From Cellulomonas rhizosphaerae (lineage in GTDB: Bacteria > Actinomycetota > Actinomycetes > Actinomycetales > Cellulomonadaceae), in NCBI RefSeq assembly GCF_003470205.1, contig NZ_QWKP01000216.1, forward strand, positions 1 to 64,000: 64,000 nt of DNA. Direction: 5' to 3'. Positions 62,669-64,000 of this stretch are shown here, one piece after another. Every line of letters begins with the position of its first letter. Position 1 is the stretch's first letter. The position numbers were made by a program, and so were the translations under genes. The notes beneath the pieces are model-generated. The model did not search any database. It saw only the letters and a program-made list of their open reading frames with translations, and had not been told where the DNA came from.

Positions 62669-63388
62669 GTGACTGCGCTCGAGCTGGCCGTGACCGACCT
62701 CGCGGGCCTCCGCGTCGCCCTCGACCTGGGGATGGACCGGGTCGAGCTGTGCGGTGCGCTGGAGGTCGGCGGCGTGACCCCCTCGCTGTCCCTCGCTGCC
62801 GCGGCGGTCGCGCTCGCGGCCGGGTCCGGGCTCGGGGTGCACCCGATCATCCGGGCGCGGGCCGGCGGGTTCACCTACGACGACGACGAGGTGGCCGTGA
62901 TGGTCGCCGACGTCCGGCGGCTCGTCGATCTCGGCGTCGACGGGGTCGTCGTCGGCGTGCTGCGCGACGGCGGCGTCGACCTCGCGGCGCTCGCGGCGCT
63001 GCGCGAGGCGGCCGGGGGAGTCCCGCTCACGTTCCACCGCGCGGTCGATGCGGTGACGGACCCCGACGTCCTCGACGTGCTGGCCGACGCCGGCGTCACG
63101 CGCGTGCTCACGGCGGGCGGCACGGACGTCACCGCGGGGCTGCCCGCGCTGCGCGCCCTGTCCGCGCGGCCCGGCCGGCGCGTGCAGGTGATGGCCGGCG
63201 GCGGCGTGACCGAGGCGAACCTCGTCAGCGTGCTCGAGGCCGGTGTCGACGCGGTGCACTTCTCGGCGGGTGCGCGCGTGTTCGACCCGAGCGCTGAGGC
63301 CGGCGCGTACGGCGCTCACCAGGTCACCGACCCGGCTCGCGCCCGCGCGCTCGTGGAGCTCGCCCGCTCGCACGTCGCCGGGCACTGA
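62669..63388 (+). CDS. cutC: CutC family protein
   Basis: 239 residues from GTG 62669. The TIM-barrel CutC sequence MDRVELCGALEVGGVTPSLS, HPIIRARAGGFTYDDDE, GVVVGVLRDGGVDL, FHRAVDAVTDP and RVLTAGGTDVTAG is clear. It is annotated as copper homeostasis protein, although its real activity is uncertain. It uses the palindromic promoter shared with DUF1801. Confidence 0.9.
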   Translation: MTALELAVTDLAGLRVALDLGMDRVELCGALEVGGVTPSLSLAAAAVALAAGSGLGVHPIIRARAGGFTYDDDEVAVMVADVRRLVDLGVDGVVVGVLRDGGVDLAALAALREAAGGVPLTFHRAVDAVTDPDVLDVLADAGVTRVLTAGGTDVTAGLPALRALSARPGRRVQVMAGGGVTEANLVSVLEAGVDAVHFSAGARVFDPSAEAGAYGAHQVTDPARARALVELARSHVAGH

Positions 63389-63394
63389 CCCCTA

Positions 63395-63488
63395 GCCCGA
63401 GGTAGCCGCACCTGTGGCTCGAGTGAACTGCTGGGGCTCGCCCGTGCCTCAGGAGTCCACCTGCGCACCAGGTGCGGCTACCTCGGGC
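63395..63488. repeat. 20-bp perfect inverted repeat with a 54-base loop
   Basis: Arms 63395-63414 and 63469-63488 are perfectly complementary over 20 bases. Within the loop and right arm CACCTG (63458-63463) can pair with CAGGTG (63469-63474), giving a competing local hairpin. It lies between cutC and the TetR gene, which are convergent. It could be a terminator-like or regulatory structure, or a short transposon-like element. No target duplication is visible. Confidence 0.65.
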
Positions 63489-63577
63489 CGGATGGCGGAC
63501 GAGTGCCGCGGGCGGGTACGCCATCGGGGCCGGCGGCTGGCGGACGCGGGGTAGCGGCCCGGCGAGGCTGCGGGAGG

Positions 63578-64000
63578 TCAGGCCGGGGTGCGCGCGCCGT
63601 AGCGCAGGCCGTCGATCACGAGGTCGAGCAGGCGGCGGACCTGCCCCTCCCACGCGTCGCCGAGCGGGATGTTCCACACCCCGCCCATCGCGAGCCACAG
63701 GTCGTCCGGGTCGGCGTCGGGGCGCGTCGACCCGTCGGCCGCGCCGGCGGCGAGCAGGAGCGCGAGCGCGCCGACGATGCGCTCGCGCGTCTCGCTGAAC
63801 AACATCGCGTCGCTGCCCGCGGCCGAGCGCAGGGCCGCGCCCATGCCGCGCTTGGTGGCGACGTAGTGCACGAAGCGCACGCTCCACTCCCGCAGGGCGT
63901 CCACCGCGTGGTCGTGGCGCTCGAGCAGGTCGGGTGCCGCGTCGCACAGCGCGCCGACCTCCTGGCGGTAGGCGGCCTCGACGAGCGCGTCGCGGTTGGC
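63578..64000 (-). CDS. TetR family regulator, C-terminal part (partial)
   Basis: The frame runs from the window edge at 64000 to a stop at 63578 (140 residues). NRDALVEAAYRQEVGALCDAA is a typical junction between the TetR DNA-binding domain and the ligand domain, followed by LREWSVRFVHYVATKRGMGAALR and LGDAWEGQVRRLLDLVIDGL. The helix-turn-helix lies outside the window. Targets are unknown. Confidence 0.8.
   Translation of the reverse strand, partial: ANRDALVEAAYRQEVGALCDAAPDLLERHDHAVDALREWSVRFVHYVATKRGMGAALRSAAGSDAMLFSETRERIVGALALLLAAGAADGSTRPDADPDDLWLAMGGVWNIPLGDAWEGQVRRLLDLVIDGLRYGARTPA

Noticed and set aside
63395-63488. The inverted repeat as the end of an insertion sequence
   Set aside because: The element is 94 bases with no transposase nearby and no target-site duplication that I can see.

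Overview
The window is about 64 kb of very GC-rich actinobacterial chromosome. ATG, GTG and TTG starts, many 4-base ATGA/GTGA gene overlaps and many leaderless-type promoters (a TAnnnT-like -10 box placed 6-7 nt before the start codon) all fit Actinomycetota. Two small secreted glycosidases (GH6 and GH128), a galactoside-utilisation operon and a mycothiol-dependent-isomerase-like protein suggest a saprophyte of the Cellulomonas type (Micrococcales); the genus is an inference. I see no rRNA, tRNA, CRISPR array, prophage or insertion sequence. It reads as ordinary core and accessory chromosome with dense coding, and no gene-free stretch exceeds 300 bases except 20907-21264, which holds a small leader ORF.

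Layout. 1-8211: end of a branched-chain 2-oxoacid dehydrogenase operon (E1-beta, E2), a convergent TetR gene, then a five-gene operon (acyl-CoA carboxylase beta and alpha, acyl-CoA dehydrogenase, MaoC-like hydratase, CitE-like lyase) matching the mycobacterial leucine/itaconate catabolic cluster. 8261-17457: LacI regulator, GH42 beta-galactosidase, two ABC sugar permeases, a sugar-binding lipoprotein and a GH36 alpha-galactosidase, with two palindromic operators. 17458-20906: DUF5808-like protein, a membrane protein with a BNR-like sensor region, a TerD-like protein and a chloroperoxidase-type hydrolase. 21148-22680: a 24-residue Cys-ending leader peptide ahead of a DAACS symporter. 22860-26602: CorA, then a ferric-reductase-like / FMN-binding / ApbE electron-transfer operon. 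26607-29223: a type III polyketide synthase, methyltransferase and flavoprotein operon of the phenolic-lipid (srsABC) kind. 29310-32031: NDH-2, NUDIX hydrolase, patatin. 32179-36647: CoA ligase, threonine dehydrogenase, KBL and a frameshifted alpha/beta hydrolase.

36765-46570: VOC protein, SOS-boxed DNA polymerase IV, SnoaL-like protein, APC permease, DUF4262 protein, DHA2-type MFS transporter, SDR, a membrane protein with an HExxH motif, and a coupled trio made of PdxH, a mycothiol-isomerase-like protein and a double-GntR regulator. 46630-48621: DUF1905 protein, then a predicted zinc metalloprotease paired with a small one-helix membrane protein of unknown function. 48618-53653: ABC-2 transporter plus LolA-like protein, divergent from a two-component system. 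53646-59543: secreted EEP nuclease/phosphatase-like protein, GH6, RlmC, flavin monooxygenase-like protein and GH128. 59540-64000: hypothetical protein, membrane-anchored matrixin-like protease, LLM oxidoreductase, DUF1801 and CutC from one shared palindromic promoter, a 20-bp inverted repeat, and a TetR gene cut by the window edge.

The most interesting items are the leader peptide before the symporter, the flavinylation-type electron-transfer operon, the phenolic-lipid operon, the protease/membrane-protein pair, the double-GntR regulator, the divergent leaderless promoter and the frameshift that removes the catalytic His of a hydrolase.
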